DNA of 64,000 nt from Sipunculus nudus (GCA_026874595.1 CM049307.1:55757870-55821869); one strand, 5' to 3'. Shown: positions 23,701-38,611, counted from the first letter of the stretch. The notes: a model not told the origin generated them from the letters alone. Translations and numbers: made by a program.

Positions 23701-26700
23701 TGAGGAAACATCTGTACTTGAACATTCAAACTCAAGCATCCAGGTTCACATTTCATATCAGTGTCTTTGGGTTTAAAATTTTCACACACAACCCAGACCT
23801 GCTCATGTTCATGTTATACTAACATTATGGGCAAGCCAACTCCAGAAGGGGCAATGTGTGGGCTATACATTAACAAGCTGAGGTGATACTGCAAGACTGT
23901 ACCAGCTGTGAAGAAATAGTTGACCTGACCGCAGGGTGTAGTGGAGGGAATGGACTCCCTGACAAGTCCTGCTGGGATTTTGCCAAGTCTGATAATACAG
24001 TCTAGTAACCAGTTCTCCAGTGGGTGTGTTTTTATTTAATGGTAATATTTACTGTGCTGTCTCCTTTGATATTACAGATTCTGGTCGCTTTGCATTATTC
24101 AGGATCAGCTATGTAGTGCTTTGTTGATCTGTAGCGGCCTGACAAATCCACAGAGCTCTCCTTTATTATTGATACATGTAATGTCTTTTACAGTTCCATA
24201 GGGTTATTTGTAGTCTAAAGGCATAGAAAAGCTTTCATATAAGAAGTGCAGTTCAAAATGAATTCCTGTACTTGCAAGTCTGACAGTTCCATTTATCAGC
24301 CCAACATAACTTGCATAGCAATAGTCAGTAAAAAGACCAAGCCCAGGATTAACTGTTGGTCAAAAGCTAGGGTGGCTCCAGTGACAGCAGTGTTTCAGCC
24401 TGTGAAGTGCACACAGAGAGGGCAACATTTGCTATTCTTTGTGTTCAGAAAATTGATATAATCCATGGAGACAGCGACTCCTTGATTCCTTGTTTGGCTC
24501 CCTAACTTTGTTTTCCTAATGAGGAACAATAAATCATTTAATTCTAAACACAGCTTTATCTCTTCTGACTGTTGCCCACGGAAACAGACTTTGGCTAATA
24601 GCATGAGACAAATGATGGCGACTTTGATTTTCGAAGGTTTAACAATAGATCAAGGAAATCGGCTGAGCTGCACGTAATGCCATCCTTTAATTTTCAAAGA
24701 TTGGAATTTGATTAATTGACCATTATTTCACCATGTGGATTTATAAATTTATGAGTGTGACTGATCTTGAGAAAAAAAACAGGATCAGATAATCATGCAA
24801 CTATGGATTTGAATGAAAAATTACACAGTTATGTCATGGCAGAACTGTAGAAGCTTTTTAATCAGTTCTTGTATTTATGGAAAGAATGTATTTTGTAAAA
24901 GCCATGTTTACTTGATAACAGACCTGTATTTCAGCAATTCAATGCTAAGGTCATTCACCAATAAGGTTAGGCCACAGAAGGTCTATGTTTATTAAATAAT
25001 ATTAAATAAAATCTCTGAATTTAGCTAAATTTTACATACTTAATAGCACAGTTCAGTCAAATATAGCAAATATGATCATCTGTTGGGATAGGAAAAAGAT
25101 TATTTCAGCCACAGAGAGGCACTGGTGTCATGCAGATACTTGCAACAAGAAAAACATCGCAAGGATAGCATAAGAAATAACAGCAGAAATATGGTACTTA
25201 GGTTACTAAGGTAGTTGACTAGTTGTCATAAATGGATGGTCAACAGAGGATTTTATTCTTTGCACCTAGAGAGAGCCCAAGTCACCAAGCATACTGAACA
25301 AAAATTTGCTATGCATTATGAAGTGTCACCCCTCTAATGTTGGAGAAAACTTAATTTTTCTCTTCAAAGGATTAGTTTCATTGTATTTGACAGCTTCTAT
25401 GAATTCTCAAAAAAAGGTATGAATAAAATCAAAGGGAATGTGTTTTAAGTATATATTATGCAAGAAAGTGAGCCCATGCATTCACAATTTATGATAGAAA
25501 AAAAAATATAAAAATGTAGGCAGGTCTGTACCATGAAAGTGTTCAATACACGTTTAGACAAATTCTGAGTGTGCTTGGAGAGGGGTCTGTTCATAGGTAC
25601 TGAAGCATAAGCCCACACGGGATTGGGTGTAAAAATCAATCCTCAGGTATTCATTGTTCAGTAACAGTTGGTATTTACATGCAGCTAGGAGGGGCAGTGT
25701 ATTCATCAACCCGCTAGTGTGTATTGTCAAGTGCTCCACCAGCTGTATTTTCCTTAGCCTGTGGGTGATTTCACATTAACATTAATGCTGACAAAACATG
25801 CATGGACAGTCAAATTTCATGCCTCAAATGGATAATTCTGTCAAACTATTCCAGAAATACTCCTTCATCTGTGACAAAACATTCACTTTGATTTAAGTGA
25901 TAAATTATAAAACTTAATATTATGTCAAGATTATGTAAAAGTGTGCAAACATTGGGGGAAAAAGTTGATTTTGCTTGCATATATAGCACATATATAGATT
26001 TGTAATTATTGAAATGATTTTTTTTATAAATTGTCAATGGATAATACTGAGAATATAGAATTGAGAAAGTAATTTGTTTATTAAGATAATTGAAAATAAG
26101 TGAATAATTAATCTTCCCTTAAGAGTCTCTTGAAACAGGATTATGAGATTTAGCACAGGGAGGGTGACTCGAGCTTAATCAGTCCGTGGCATTGTCGAAT
26201 AAAATTCAGCCCCGAACTTGCATTCACCACCAGGGAATAAAACTAAAGAATAGATTCTTTGAAATACCCTTCATCAAATAGAACTAGTACAAGCATTTAC
26301 AGGAACTGTGATGGATATTAAACATGGGATCCATTTCACGTCTCTCAAGTCTTGGATGGTTAATTGTGCACTGGGATCATAATCCAGTTTATGTTGAGAT
26401 GAGGCAGTCCATATTTTGAATCAGTGTTTGATCAGGCGTCTGCAGTGTGATTTATACAGGAGTTGTTGAAAGATCTGTAATCATTTATACCAATCCCTGT
26501 GTCATGGGAGTTCATTTAACAAGGGCTTAATACTCTGGAGTGCCTGGAAATAGAGGAGTTTCATGTGGTGCATGTTTGTCGTTACATGGATGATGATGAG
26601 GTTTTATGTCTCAGGGTTTTGTTTTCACTGGCTCCACAAGTCTGTGTGGAACACTTGAATTTAGGGTGTAAACTGCACAGTGCCAGGGGAAGCAAAACCG

Positions 26701-26919
26701 GTGAGCAGGGATTGTGGGTATTTGCAGGAAGTATCAAGAGCCTCAAATGTTGATGTTTGTGATACATTTTGGAGCCTTCTTGTTGCCTTTGTAGTTGAGA
26801 ATACTTCAATGTGTGGAGAGGAAAACCCTGCAGTTGGGTCACGTACTGCACTCGACCACCTTTGCTTTTTGAACTGGTGGTTTTTTTGGGTTGCCTGGCT
26901 CGTTTGATCGCACTGCAAG

Positions 26920-27479
26920 ATCAAAGGACATGGAGTGTCGTAAATGGGAAACATGCATTCCGCAAATTGTCATTGTGTTATGTTGCACTGATCTTAAAGG
27001 GTAAGCTAGTGTTCCTGGCCCTCAGAGCTTTCCCTTGTTTAGCATTGTTCTGCTTATGGCAGTTGGCCTATCTTCACAGCTGCCTACCACTTTGGGCCCA
27101 CTGGTCTGTAATTACGGGGATATTTTAACTGTGTAATTGTTGGTTTTTCGCAGTGGGGCCATGTGAAGCCGATAGTCGCACACCAACAGACTAGAAGAGC
27201 GCCATTTGTTTTGCAAGATCCTATCATTTTCCTTCCACCAATGGTATTTAACATCAAACGAGGGTTCCGCCACAGTTGGGTAGTTTTTATCAAAGGGGCC
27301 TGTGTTGCTTTGTGAGCCCTTTGCAGAAAGACTCTACATGTGAATAGGGGGCCCTTTGGTGACTGCCGCCAATTGCTGGCTTCTTTGATCCCGTGGTACT
27401 TGTTGCCTACTTTACATCTGATTGTTATTACAGCATGAGTTGGCGGACTCAAAGAGACCGGCTGGGGCTGTGCTTTGAT
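26920..27479. promoter_or_regulatory. TCF/LEF-site cluster, four cores in 560 bp
   Basis: Cores lie at 26920..26926 (AAGATCAAAGGA), 27289..27295 (TTATCAAAGGGG), 27383..27389 (TTCTTTGATCCC) and 27473..27479 (TGCTTTGATAAG). The surrounding 26.5-27.7 kb is GC-richer than the intron average and not repetitive, as expected of an intronic enhancer. Confidence 0.5.
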
Positions 27480-29261
27480 AAGAAGCCAGTTGGCCATGTC
27501 CCTGGCCTCAACCTGTGTACTTTATCATCAGGCTGGACCATATTATACATTCACATTCATAGCCGCTGTCTGCAGGCATCTACTGTGGACCCTTTGTTGC
27601 GTTCTTAAGAAGTTTTGTCATGTGTTTATGTTCAAACCGTTAAGGTTCAGTTCAGATTATATAGCCGCATCAGCCGGTCCGTTGGTGGTGTCACTGGTCC
27701 TTTTTTTCTTACCCCCAGCTTGTTTCTGACAGAATGCTAGATTTCCCTGTGTTGATCTCTGGCAACCTCTGGTATCTCTTTAAGATAACCCCGGACCAGA
27801 AGCCTCTTTTCATGTCGAGGTGATTGATGGGATATGATCACGATGGGTGTGTATTTAGATGCGTACATGTATGAATCTAAGTGGCCCTGCCTAGTGGTGC
27901 AGTCATTTCAATAACAAATCAATGGCGCTATATAAAGATGTGTGTATGCCACTGATAATAGAAAAGGGCTTGGATCAAAAGAGCTCCTGGCCAGCTAGGT
28001 CGGCTTTTTCAGTGGTGTAGCCTATATCAAAAGGAATGTGATCTGTCATATTATGGGAATAACTGGTCCGTTGGCTCGCCTTCAAAGGCTATGAAAAATA
28101 GTCCCTTCTTATTTCACCACTGCATATTAAGTGTCAGCTTTGAGGAGTTTTAATTAATAGTGAGTCTGTTATACATGGTTTGTACTTTTGCCAGTAATTA
28201 GTATGTGTGATCCCACCACTTCCACTGACTGTACTGTTCTCAAAGACGAATGGTCATTTTATGATAAACTTGAAAGGAAGTAATCCCCAGGAGCCGGGGT
28301 CAAGCTTGGTGCACTATGGTGTGGCTTGGTGCTTTAGGGATAAAAAAAATAGCAGAATTAGAACTGATTCTGAGAGAAAAAAGGATCAATAACTATGCAA
28401 TGGGAAAATTAAAAGAAATACTGTTATTGTATGGATTACCAAGTGATGCTATGAAATAAATTTGGAAAACTGGAAACTAAGGAGATTTTGAACAGGTTTT
28501 AAAATTAATGATGTGTGAAATGTGTAATTGTATGTATGATTTATATCAACAAATGTCCTTATAAAGAAAAACAATAAATTAATTTTCCTACTTAATCATT
28601 TAATTTAATGACAGTTAAAAGACTGGCATTGTACTGTGGTCCTGTGGGTATTGAAAATAAATCTTTGTCACAGTGAACTAGAAAACTCGCCAAAGTATAC
28701 ATGATTATTCATAAATCAATGTTTATCATAATTATTTATGTTATTATTATTTGTGATTTGTATAATAATAATTATTATTTCATGCATGTGGAGTTGGGGG
28801 GGGGGGGGTTGCTCATATGGCCAGTATATTTGCTTCCCACAATAAATCCTATTGAAGTGACCAGCATTCTTTGCATAGTTAATAAGTATCAAAACACTAG
28901 CACAATGCCATCCACATACAGTATATATAATCTACTTTTTTGCAAAGTAAATAATGCACATTGGTAACCAGGTCTATGGTCCTTGGTAATGGAGTTAAGT
29001 TGTTTCCTGGTTTGTTCAAGTAACTGTTTTAACAAGCTCACATTACATAACAATCAATGAATACATGTATGATATACTGTGGTCCAATTATTGAAAGAGG
29101 ACTCTGAAAGGGAACTGCAAATATTATGTATGCATATCAAGAATTGATTTGTGACAATTTTTAGGTGAAATAAATGATAAATAAAAATATAAATAAAGTA
29201 GAAATCTGCATTCTAATGAACACAAGCATCCACCATGGCAAAGGGGATGGGAGTCACTATT

Positions 29262-29526
29262 GTGGGATGCTGTGTTTGCATTCACCTATTTGTCCCATAT
29301 TCCCAGGTTCATTCGTTCATTAGTACATGTCTGAATATTCCTTGATTTCATTCCTGAATCCAGATCAAGTGCTTGATTCACACAAAAATCTAATCTTTTT
29401 TTAATTGGCCTATTCCTGAAATTCCCTGAAAATTTCTTGAGATTCTGTTCAAAAATAGTATTCATGATTGGTGTTGTTAACACACACACAAACACACAAA
29501 AGGGGATGAAAACTTGTATACCTTCC
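29262..29526 (+). repeat. Dispersed repeat family A, copy 3
   Basis: It has GTGGGATGCT, GTTTGCATTCACCTATTTG, AGGTTCATTCGTTCAT, AATCTAATC, CTGAAAATTTCTTGAGATTC and TTGTTAACACACACACAAAC in order. It runs straight into a 22-base poly-G (29527..29548). Confidence 0.75.
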
Positions 29527-29677
29527 GGGGGGGGGGGGGGGGGGGGGGCAATAATTATCATTGTTGGATGAAATAGTCAAGAAAAGGTTCCAGGAGATTT
29601 GTAAATATTCCAGTAACAACTTCATAAATAAAATAGTGCACATGGTTTTTGGGTAATCTTTGTATAACAGTATTTTT

Positions 29678-31039
29678 ATGCCCCCGCCACAAAGTGGCCG
29701 GGGCATATAGTTTTACCCATGTCCGTCATTCCGTCCTTCCATCATTCCGAAATCAAACAGTTGTACCGACTTTTTTTCGCAATGCCTGCAGATATTGGCC
29801 TGATTTTTGGTGTGTGGGCAGATATAGACCAGTTACAGATCGAGTTCACGTTTCGTCCCGATTGTCCTACTTTTGACTGTTTTACGGCTCCTAAACTTAG
29901 AAAATTTCATGAAAAATAGAAATATTCATGACAAATACACATGTACGGACTTTTTTTCGCAATGCCTGCAGATATTGGCCTGATTTTTAGTGTGTAGGCA
30001 GATTATGACCAGTAACAGATTGAGTTCGCGTTTTGTCCCAGTTGATCTACTTTTGACTGTTTTACGGCTCCTAAACTTAGAAAATTTCATGAAAAATAGA
30101 AATATTCATGACAGATACACATGTACGGACCTTTTTTCGCAATGCCTTCAGATATTGGCCTAATTTTTGGTGTGTTGGCAGATATAGACCAGTTACAGAT
30201 CAAGTTCGCGTTTCGTCCCGGTTGACTTACTTTTGAACGTTTTACGCCTCCTTAACTTAGAAAATTTCATGAAAAATAGAAATATTCATGACAGATACAC
30301 ATGTACAGACTTTTTTTCCCAATGCCAGCAGATATTGGCCTGATTTTTGGTGTTTGGGCAGATATAGACCAGTTACAGATCGAGTTCACGTTTTTTCCCG
30401 GTTGACCTACTTTTGACCGGTTTACGGCTCCTGAACATAGAAAATTTCATGGAAAATATGAAATTTCATGACAAATACACTTGTACAGACTTTTCTTCGC
30501 AATACCTGCAGATGTTGACTTGATTTTTGGTGTGTGGGCAGATAATGACCAGTTACAGATCGAGTTCAAGTTTTGTCCCAGTTGACCTACTTTTGACTGT
30601 TTGACTTTGACGGTGCTCTAACATAGAAAATTTCATAAAAAAGTGCACATGTATGGACTTTTTTTCGCAGTGCCTGCAGAAGGGGGCCTGATTTTTGGTG
30701 TGTGGGCAGATAATGACCAGTTACAGATCGAGTTTTTGTTTTGTCCCAGTTGACCTACTTTTGACCATTTGACTGCTCCTGAACATAGAAAGTTTCATGA
30801 AAAATAGAAATTTTCATAACAAATGCATATGTACTGACTTTTTTTCCTCAATGCCTGCAGATACCACCCTGATTTTTTATGTGTGGGCAGATAATGACAG
30901 TTACAGATCGAGTTCGCGTTTTGCCCTTGTTGACCTACTTTTGACCATACGACACCTCCTGAACTTAAACAATTTTTCAAAACAAATGTTTGTTATTTGC
31001 CCCAGGCGGGGGCATTCATGTCGTTCCGACACATCTAGT
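29678..31039. mobile_element. Pearl/Helitron-like element with ~180 bp internal repeats
   Basis: The left end carries ATGCCCCCGCC, followed by a short hairpin (CCGCCAC-AAA-GTGGCCGG). The right end has GGCGGGGGCAT, the inverted counterpart, then about 20 bases ending ACATCTAGT. Between them are about seven direct repeats of roughly 180 bp. Each starts with a GACTTTTTTTCGCAATGCC-type block, near 29769, 29948, 30128, 30308, 30488, 30657 and 30838. Each unit contains a CAGATATTGGCCTGATTTTTGG block and a TTACAGATCGAGTTC block. A core array between short unique ends, with a CTAG-like terminus, matches molluscan 'pearl'/Helitron-associated non-autonomous elements. No coding capacity. The class is an inference; the array is directly visible. 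Confidence 0.85.
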
Positions 31040-34000
31040 CTTATAATATATTTCAAGAAAATGTTTCCATGCATTGATCTGAAAATTTTTATGATCATTA
31101 TAGCTGTTAAACTAAAAAATAGCAGTCATCTGTAGAGTACTATTATTTAATTAGAAAAGCAATAATGAATTGTGCTTTTGACCATAAAATTTGAATGTCA
31201 AATTATCCCAAATTATCCATATTCTTGCAAATTTTTAACAAGATTTGTCCAGAGATTTCAAGAATATATATATTAAAAAAAATTCAGTGCAGATGGTCCA
31301 TTTTAAATGTTTTTACATTAATTTCCTCCTGCTTTTAATGCTGATTTTTATGTAGTTTGTTTGCATGTGCTCCTGTATAAAGATAGCTCAGTATGTTATA
31401 ATCTTTTAATGACCTTTAAAACCTTGAAATCCTTGTTCAGGTATTTTTAATGGAACATATTTACACAAGTGGGAGGGTCAAATCTTCAGGTTTCAACCAA
31501 TACAGCCATCAAAACCAGCTAGCTTTTTAATTTTGCTTAACTGTGTGCTTAACAGCTTTAATGTATAATATATTCAAAGTCAGCAGTTGAGAATGTGTTT
31601 ATTAAGAAATTATACGCATAAGATAATCACAGCAACATTTGAAAATGGTAGCATAGTGTATATTATTATATTATATTTGTATTAATATAAAGGTATGATA
31701 AAGGTTATAACGTCACTGTCAATGAGACTGTCACAGTAAATTTACAACAATGACAGGTGAGAAAGAGATATATAGGTAGCATAAAATATATCTCCCTGTT
31801 CAGATGAGCCAAAGGAAAACCACGGCCAGGACCTATGGACTTGTTAAATGCACTAGGTGTACAAATAGGCCTGCAGAAACTATCGCAAAGAAACCTTCAA
31901 CATGGCGCCCTCTTAATTCCAATCGTGGCTTGCTACAATGGCTGTAGGGGATAATGCTGCTGTACGAGGAGCATCATACATCTTGCTCCAGTGGAACGCC
32001 AACAGATGTTGGTCTAAGGATGAGGTGTAGGCAGTGGCCAGTCCCTCGTGGGTTCTAACTTGTGTTTTGCCTGCATCACAGACTGCCGGCTTTTTGTGCA
32101 GAAGTCCTTGCTATGGTAGAAAGAGACCCAATGGGAGAGGCGGTATGACCTAAAACCTAAAGTGTGCCCGGGTCTCATGGCCCTTTATGGAACCTATTTA
32201 TAGTGGGGCCATTGATATTTCATGTTTACACTTGGTACTTAAGAGCTGTGCAAAAGGGGCCTCATTTCCAAGCCTACAGGGAAAGAGGGCTGGTACCGGG
32301 ATCTTAATGCACTTGGTCGGATTAGATTGTTCCATGTTATCATGGGAACCTATTGTAACCCAGGCATGAATAGGCAGCCAATGATGCAGTTAAGGATGTC
32401 CGGGTCACTCATCAATACAGGACTATCCAGAAATGTACTGTTGGCAAGGTCTCGGACAGACACACCATGTGTCTACATGACCAGCAACATGTACTCTAAC
32501 ATAATGTCAACAAACATGCCGCATGAAGGTCTGCCGCTAGGTCATGATACCAAGATAATCCACAGTCTGTCATGTGTTCATTTTGTAGTTTTTCCCCCAG
32601 CCTGCTGCTACACAGAATTGTGGTTGGGCTGCAGGTGTTAACTGCTCCAAATTGGTCTCACGTGGACACTAACATTCAAGTCATACACACATAAGCAAAA
32701 TGGAGAGGCCAGTTCCCCTGTTGTATGGTGTTGAAAATAAACATTTCCCCATAGAGCAGCTTCCAATATACATGAACTATATTAAATATGCAATATATAA
32801 AAATCAAATGTTAATTTTATCCTCAGCAAAGAAATGTTGATCAAACTTCATTAGTCAGTCTAGAGTGAGTTGAATATGTAATGCTATATAGATTTATAGA
32901 GCGGTTGCAAAGCTTAAATATATTGGATTTTAATTGTAGTAATCGGACCAAATAAGCACAACTTCTTTTAAATTACTCAAGTTATATGCATGTTACATTT
33001 GAAATATCAAACTTAATATGTAAATTTGTCATGAAAATTTTGCATTGGAATTTTTCACATAGCCAGCCTTTTACATGTAGTATACTTGGACAAGCTACCA
33101 TTGAGCAGACCTTTCAAAGGGGATTGATACTGTATTTTATCTGGATCATTCATTGGGTGAGGTTTGGTAATACCTATATATACCTATCATATAATGGCTG
33201 TGGCATTTTGCTGTATATGTGATCAATTCCACCTGATATTTCCCACTTAGATAAGGTTAAAGAATGATATCCTGATCTTTGTCAGGTGCTCTTCCTTTCA
33301 GCAGGAGGAAATGAAACCATCTCAGTCAAAGAACTTGGTGGTAAGCTTCACAAAATAGGTACCAGCTGCCAGGTATTGCTGGTACCCAGTCCACCCTCTG
33401 TTCTTGCGCTCTAGATGGCCCCATATTACAGGAAGGGGAAATGCCTTTTGGCCTAGATGGCTTTGGATATTGCTTCTCTGCTAGAGCAAGGGTTTTTGCC
33501 AGCATGCCCAATCAGTGATTTGATCACAGGTGACAGCAGCTTTGCATGATGAATGGGGCTTGGTCACCTTAGAAGCAAACCTGTCCAATACGGGCAGCCA
33601 TCATGGGCAGCCATCATGGTCAGATCGGCTGATGTTGTCACAAACGAATATGTTTTTTTGACTTCATCAGTATGGATGGGGGACGGGCCAAAGAGGGTGG
33701 AGAAAAGTTTGGTGACTTGTTAGAGGCTCTGGAGGCTAGTGTTAGCTTGTGGTCATATCTTGCGTAGCTGTAGCTATTGTGAACATTCTGTGTTCTTGAG
33801 ACAGATAGGTTTGTGCTACATCAAAGGGTCTGGCAAATGCGTGTGTTGAGTAACCAAGAATAATACAAGGCATGTAAGGCCAGAAAAACAGACTAATCTA
33901 AATTCTTGTCTTTCATGCCAAGTGAGGACAGAAGAAGTACATTTAAGAGGAGCCTAACTGCTCCGTGGAGAGGCTTTATCAGTTTGGGGAGTTGGGGACA

Positions 34001-37000
34001 TTAGTGGTTCTTGGCGGCGTAATAAGTAAATGCCAAGCAAAATCCCATGTAACCAGCTCTGAAGACTTGGTTCTGTTCCACTGCTCTTATGCTCATCATC
34101 GGTTCTTCTTTCTACCACCCCCCCCCCCCTCTCCACCAAACCCCCTGCCCCCCCCCCCCCCCCCCCCAAATCCATATCCATCCATGAATCTTACCTTATC
34201 AGATCCCAAACACAAACACAATCATACATGTTCATAATAAATTTTTAGAATCAAGACAGTTACACAGCAGGGATTGAAATTGCTCAATGACTCACTGGCC
34301 TAATGCTGCATATTTTGGAAAAGGACATGATATTTTGATGAGTTGTTGACTTGTAAACCTGTGTCAGTTTGTTAAAACAATTCACACACCAAGCAACAAA
34401 ACCACAAGCCAATCTATGTCAAGCTTCCATAATGATTTTCATTATATAAATTCTACTTTTTTCTTAAAATACACAATCATAACCAAAAAATAGTTATTAA
34501 AATAAATACTGTGGACTTAATCAGCTCGCTACACAAGTATTGACTGGCCCAGCTGGCCTGTAAAATTGATTTATTTTCATCCCCTGTAATAAAATACATC
34601 CTGTTTTGAATTTCACCTAAAAAAAAAAGTCTGTGAAGAGATTAATCTGTAATTAACCCGAGGTCTGTGCCCTGTTTATGTAAATCTATAAAACCATTTC
34701 ACAGCTGTTGAATGTCATTGACATTACTTGCCTTGTTTATATAGATAATGAAACTGTGGCTCTGGAATCCCCCAAGTTTGCAGTTTTACATCTGAAGCCA
34801 GCCCTGTGTACATATATTGCATCTGTGATGCAGAGTACCAGATGTCGATACAGTATTTTATGTCACTTGTGGATTTGGAATACTTCCTGCACAAGACAAG
34901 CTATTTCACAAATACAGATGTAGCAAAGGTACATTTCACAAACGGCTCCCTGCCCCCCCCCCCCCCCCCTTTCCCTGTAGTGTTTGTATGTTTAAGTAAC
35001 ATACTTCGTGTTTATTTATTATATATATATGTAATGTGATTGTTAACATATCTAGGTCTATCTGAACACTGCTGGAATTCAAACTTGATCAGTGTTGCAA
35101 AGCCTGGTATTTTATTTGTTTGGCCAAGTTGGTTTAAATATCCGAGTTGGTTGTTTTGTATTATGATAAAACTAGCCAATTTATAATAAGACTTAATTGT
35201 TGAATACTCATTCCCAATTTCAGTAAATTACCAAGTTGCATCATTAAATAATCTCAGGATTAAGATTATTTATGTATTTGTTTATTGTTAATCCTGCTAT
35301 TAAATTTGTTGTGAGATGAAGCAATTTACAGGCAGTGATTCAGTGTTGTCTATATTCTGGGCTAGTGTAGATCTGTTTTATAAATCTTCAGCCTTATGGA
35401 TAGTCCTGAAATAAATGTTTTCTTTCATATCTACAATATAACAGCTTAGATTTCTTACACACAGGAAATATTTGACTGTTTGCAATGAAATGTTGAGAGA
35501 GGAAGCTGTCAATGAAAAAGCATTGATTAATTTGGTCTCCTTTTGATGACTGTCCTTCGAAGCTCCATTTTGTATATTGATTTGTACTACAATAAGACCA
35601 GGGTTACCCGTTTTAAAGAACCAATATGTAGTTTCCCATGTAAGAGTCATTCTACCCATGTGTGAGAGAAATTTGTGGGGTTTTGGTGAAGAAGGATTTT
35701 GTAGAATACTCGAGACTGCCAAATAAGCTTGTAGTGCAATGTGACCTGTGGCCGACTGACTGTCCCAGGATGAGGACCCAATATAAGGGGATGGTGCATG
35801 GATCCATGGCCTCCGAGATGGATCGCTGCCGTTCATCTATTATTCAGCATCTTTTACATGGCAGGTGTAAACAGGCAGATGGAGATCAGGTTGGACGTGC
35901 AAGGCCCAAGTTTCAAGACTACTTAATTTCAATTAACGGATGAACTGTCGATGCTCTAGAAAATATAACCATTGCTTGTATCTGTGCAAAACTTGATGGA
36001 TGGCAAGTTGGCTCACCCACAGCGGTATCTGCATTATTCATCCGCTGTTTAAGGTTACTAAAGAACTGGCTTCTTGCTCTTATGTTGGCTTCTTAGGACT
36101 TAAGATAATATTATGCATATTTCACAGGGAATATTATTTCCCACAATAAATGTTAAACCTGATAACGTTTCGTGGCCTCTCTAAAGAACTGTGTAGCGTT
36201 CAGTGATAAATAGATACAAGTCATGACGGTGATATTAATCTTGTCATATTATATACACTGACAGCATTGTTATATAAATATCTCAAAATCTATCAGAATA
36301 GGTGCAAATAAAAACTAAAATGGACTTGTCTTGCCTTTTCAGAAGAAAATGCCCCAAATTGATTACATTGGTGACTCGTGAGCCAGATATTAATATTTTC
36401 ATCAGCTAACAGATTAAAAAAATAAATTGGATTATTTGTTGTATGATTTCAAGTGACATTGTTGCCACTTGCATGGAATCCAAAAACTGCCTTTTATTTG
36501 TGTTTATTATTATCAATGTATTTTTCTGTAACCTGCTGAAACATGGAGAAAAAATTCAAGGAAGGCAATATATAATGGTTTCTGTACATACATACCAAAA
36601 GTACATGCTGCTCTTGGTTGAAAGCTTGGCTGAAGTGTTTTCTGTCTTGCACGATGTGCTTGGCTGCTGAAAACAGGAAGGCTGGTTGTATAAAACACGA
36701 GACAAGACCATTCAACCCCCTGTCTGCTTATCATAGATTGATGGCGGGAAAAAGTTGGCTGGTATCAGGAATGAATTTATATTGTGTCAACTAATGCCAC
36801 TTCCATCTTCTGCTGCTCGTGTGGTATTGAATGCGCTCTGTAGCCATTTTTCTTCCCTTATGATTGATCAGACATCCCAGAAAGCTGTTTTGCAGGATTA
36901 TTATTTTTAGTCGCAGGTAGTAGCTAGGCAGCTCCTCCGTTAAGTACGTAATGCCTGGCTGGTGTCGTGTGGAAATTGTCCCCCTCCCTCCTAAATATAT

Positions 37001-38611
37001 CAGGGCGATTTTATGCCAAGGGCTTATTAGATAAGCATTGCTTGAATTAGAGGTAGGAAGGATATTCACCAAATTATCATGACAATTTTGACATAATAAG
37101 TAAGTAGGGAGGTATTATATTTCATATACAGATTGAAGGATATGTATAAAATTTGACAGGCTGTTTTAACAGTTAATGAGATTTAAAATTAATTTTTTTT
37201 GTGAAATTGATATAAACTTAATTTTATTTATAAAATGGATAAGCCCATGTTTTTGAAAAACTTTGACTGGCTTTTGTTTGATTATTCTATTACTGCCCTT
37301 GTTGCATTTGTAGATTTATGGGTTTGTAAGAAATTGTGACATCGGCAACTTATTAAAATGCATCCATCATCCCAACCTATTTCACCAAGTTAATTTATGG
37401 ACTTCTCAAGCAAGGTGTAAAAAAAATTTATGTTGAATGAGCTTTTGGTTGAATTTGTAGCAGAGGGGTCCCAATGAAATGTTGACATGAAGGGTTAATT
37501 ACTTTGGTCTGCTATTTATAGCATCATCTATAAACTACATATGAAAAGTACACAAAAGAAATTTGATGTTTCAAAAGCTTGTGTTTGATTGTATTATTGG
37601 GGTTTTATTGGAAATTCAATTTGAAGAGGTTTTACACTTCTATGAATGAATGAGTGACCTGAATGTACCATGACAGGAATTAGTAAGAAATGTAAGATTA
37701 ATTAACACTTGGTTTAATTAATATTGTGATATATATGGCATGAAATTGGGTTAATGATGACAGATGAAAAGAATTTGTCAAAGATGGTGATTTGGCATTA
37801 GATGAAATGAGTTTCTGTATATCAGAAAGTAATTTATGAATTTATAAAATTTTACGTTAACATACATATAATATACATATTCAAAGTGCCTTTAACCATT
37901 TTGAGTCAAATGTGCCATTCAGAGCATTTTGAGTGGGATTCTTGCATTCACTTGAGAAAAAATGAGATACAAATTAAAGGTTGATCATATATAGGTCATT
38001 TCCATATGACCTTTGACCCATGATTCTCCTGATTTGCTGATGCCAGTTTACTTTGGAGCATTCACACAGCACTTGCACAAACTGATACAACACATAAAGA
38101 AATTTCACCAGGGTTATGACAAGGTAACATAATAAAAAGGCCTATTTCAGTTTTGATTCCAAGCCAATGTTCTGGAAAAATCCTCTGATAAAATTTGCAA
38201 AAAAAAATATTCATTATTTGCTATGCCATTGCCCTTACATTTATGAATAATTAATGAAAAGTGGGAGTGAAAAAGATCCTTCTGTTTGTTTAATGGATAT
38301 AAGCAGTATACCCATAACTTCAGCATGCGACCTGTGACATCCAGGTTTTAGTGTGTACACAAAATGGCAGCCCCCAACAGTGGTTTTGAGAAACTTGGGG
38401 GGGGGGGGGGAATAAAACCTGTGAGGGTTCTGTAAGGGTGAGAATCTATCTTTTGATAGTTTAAGGGCAGAGGGGACGAGTATGGGCAAAGTTTAGAGTG
38501 GGAAAAGGATAATTTTACCACACCAAAATCCCTAAATTATAGTAGGATACAACATCTTTAAAAAAAGATTTCCCATCAGTTAATCATATAATGGGATGGG
38601 GGGGGGGGGGG

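Noticed and set aside
35378-35836. 152-codon minus-strand frame
   Set aside because: It overlaps a 93-codon frame on the other strand in a unique intronic block; no domain, so more likely non-coding.
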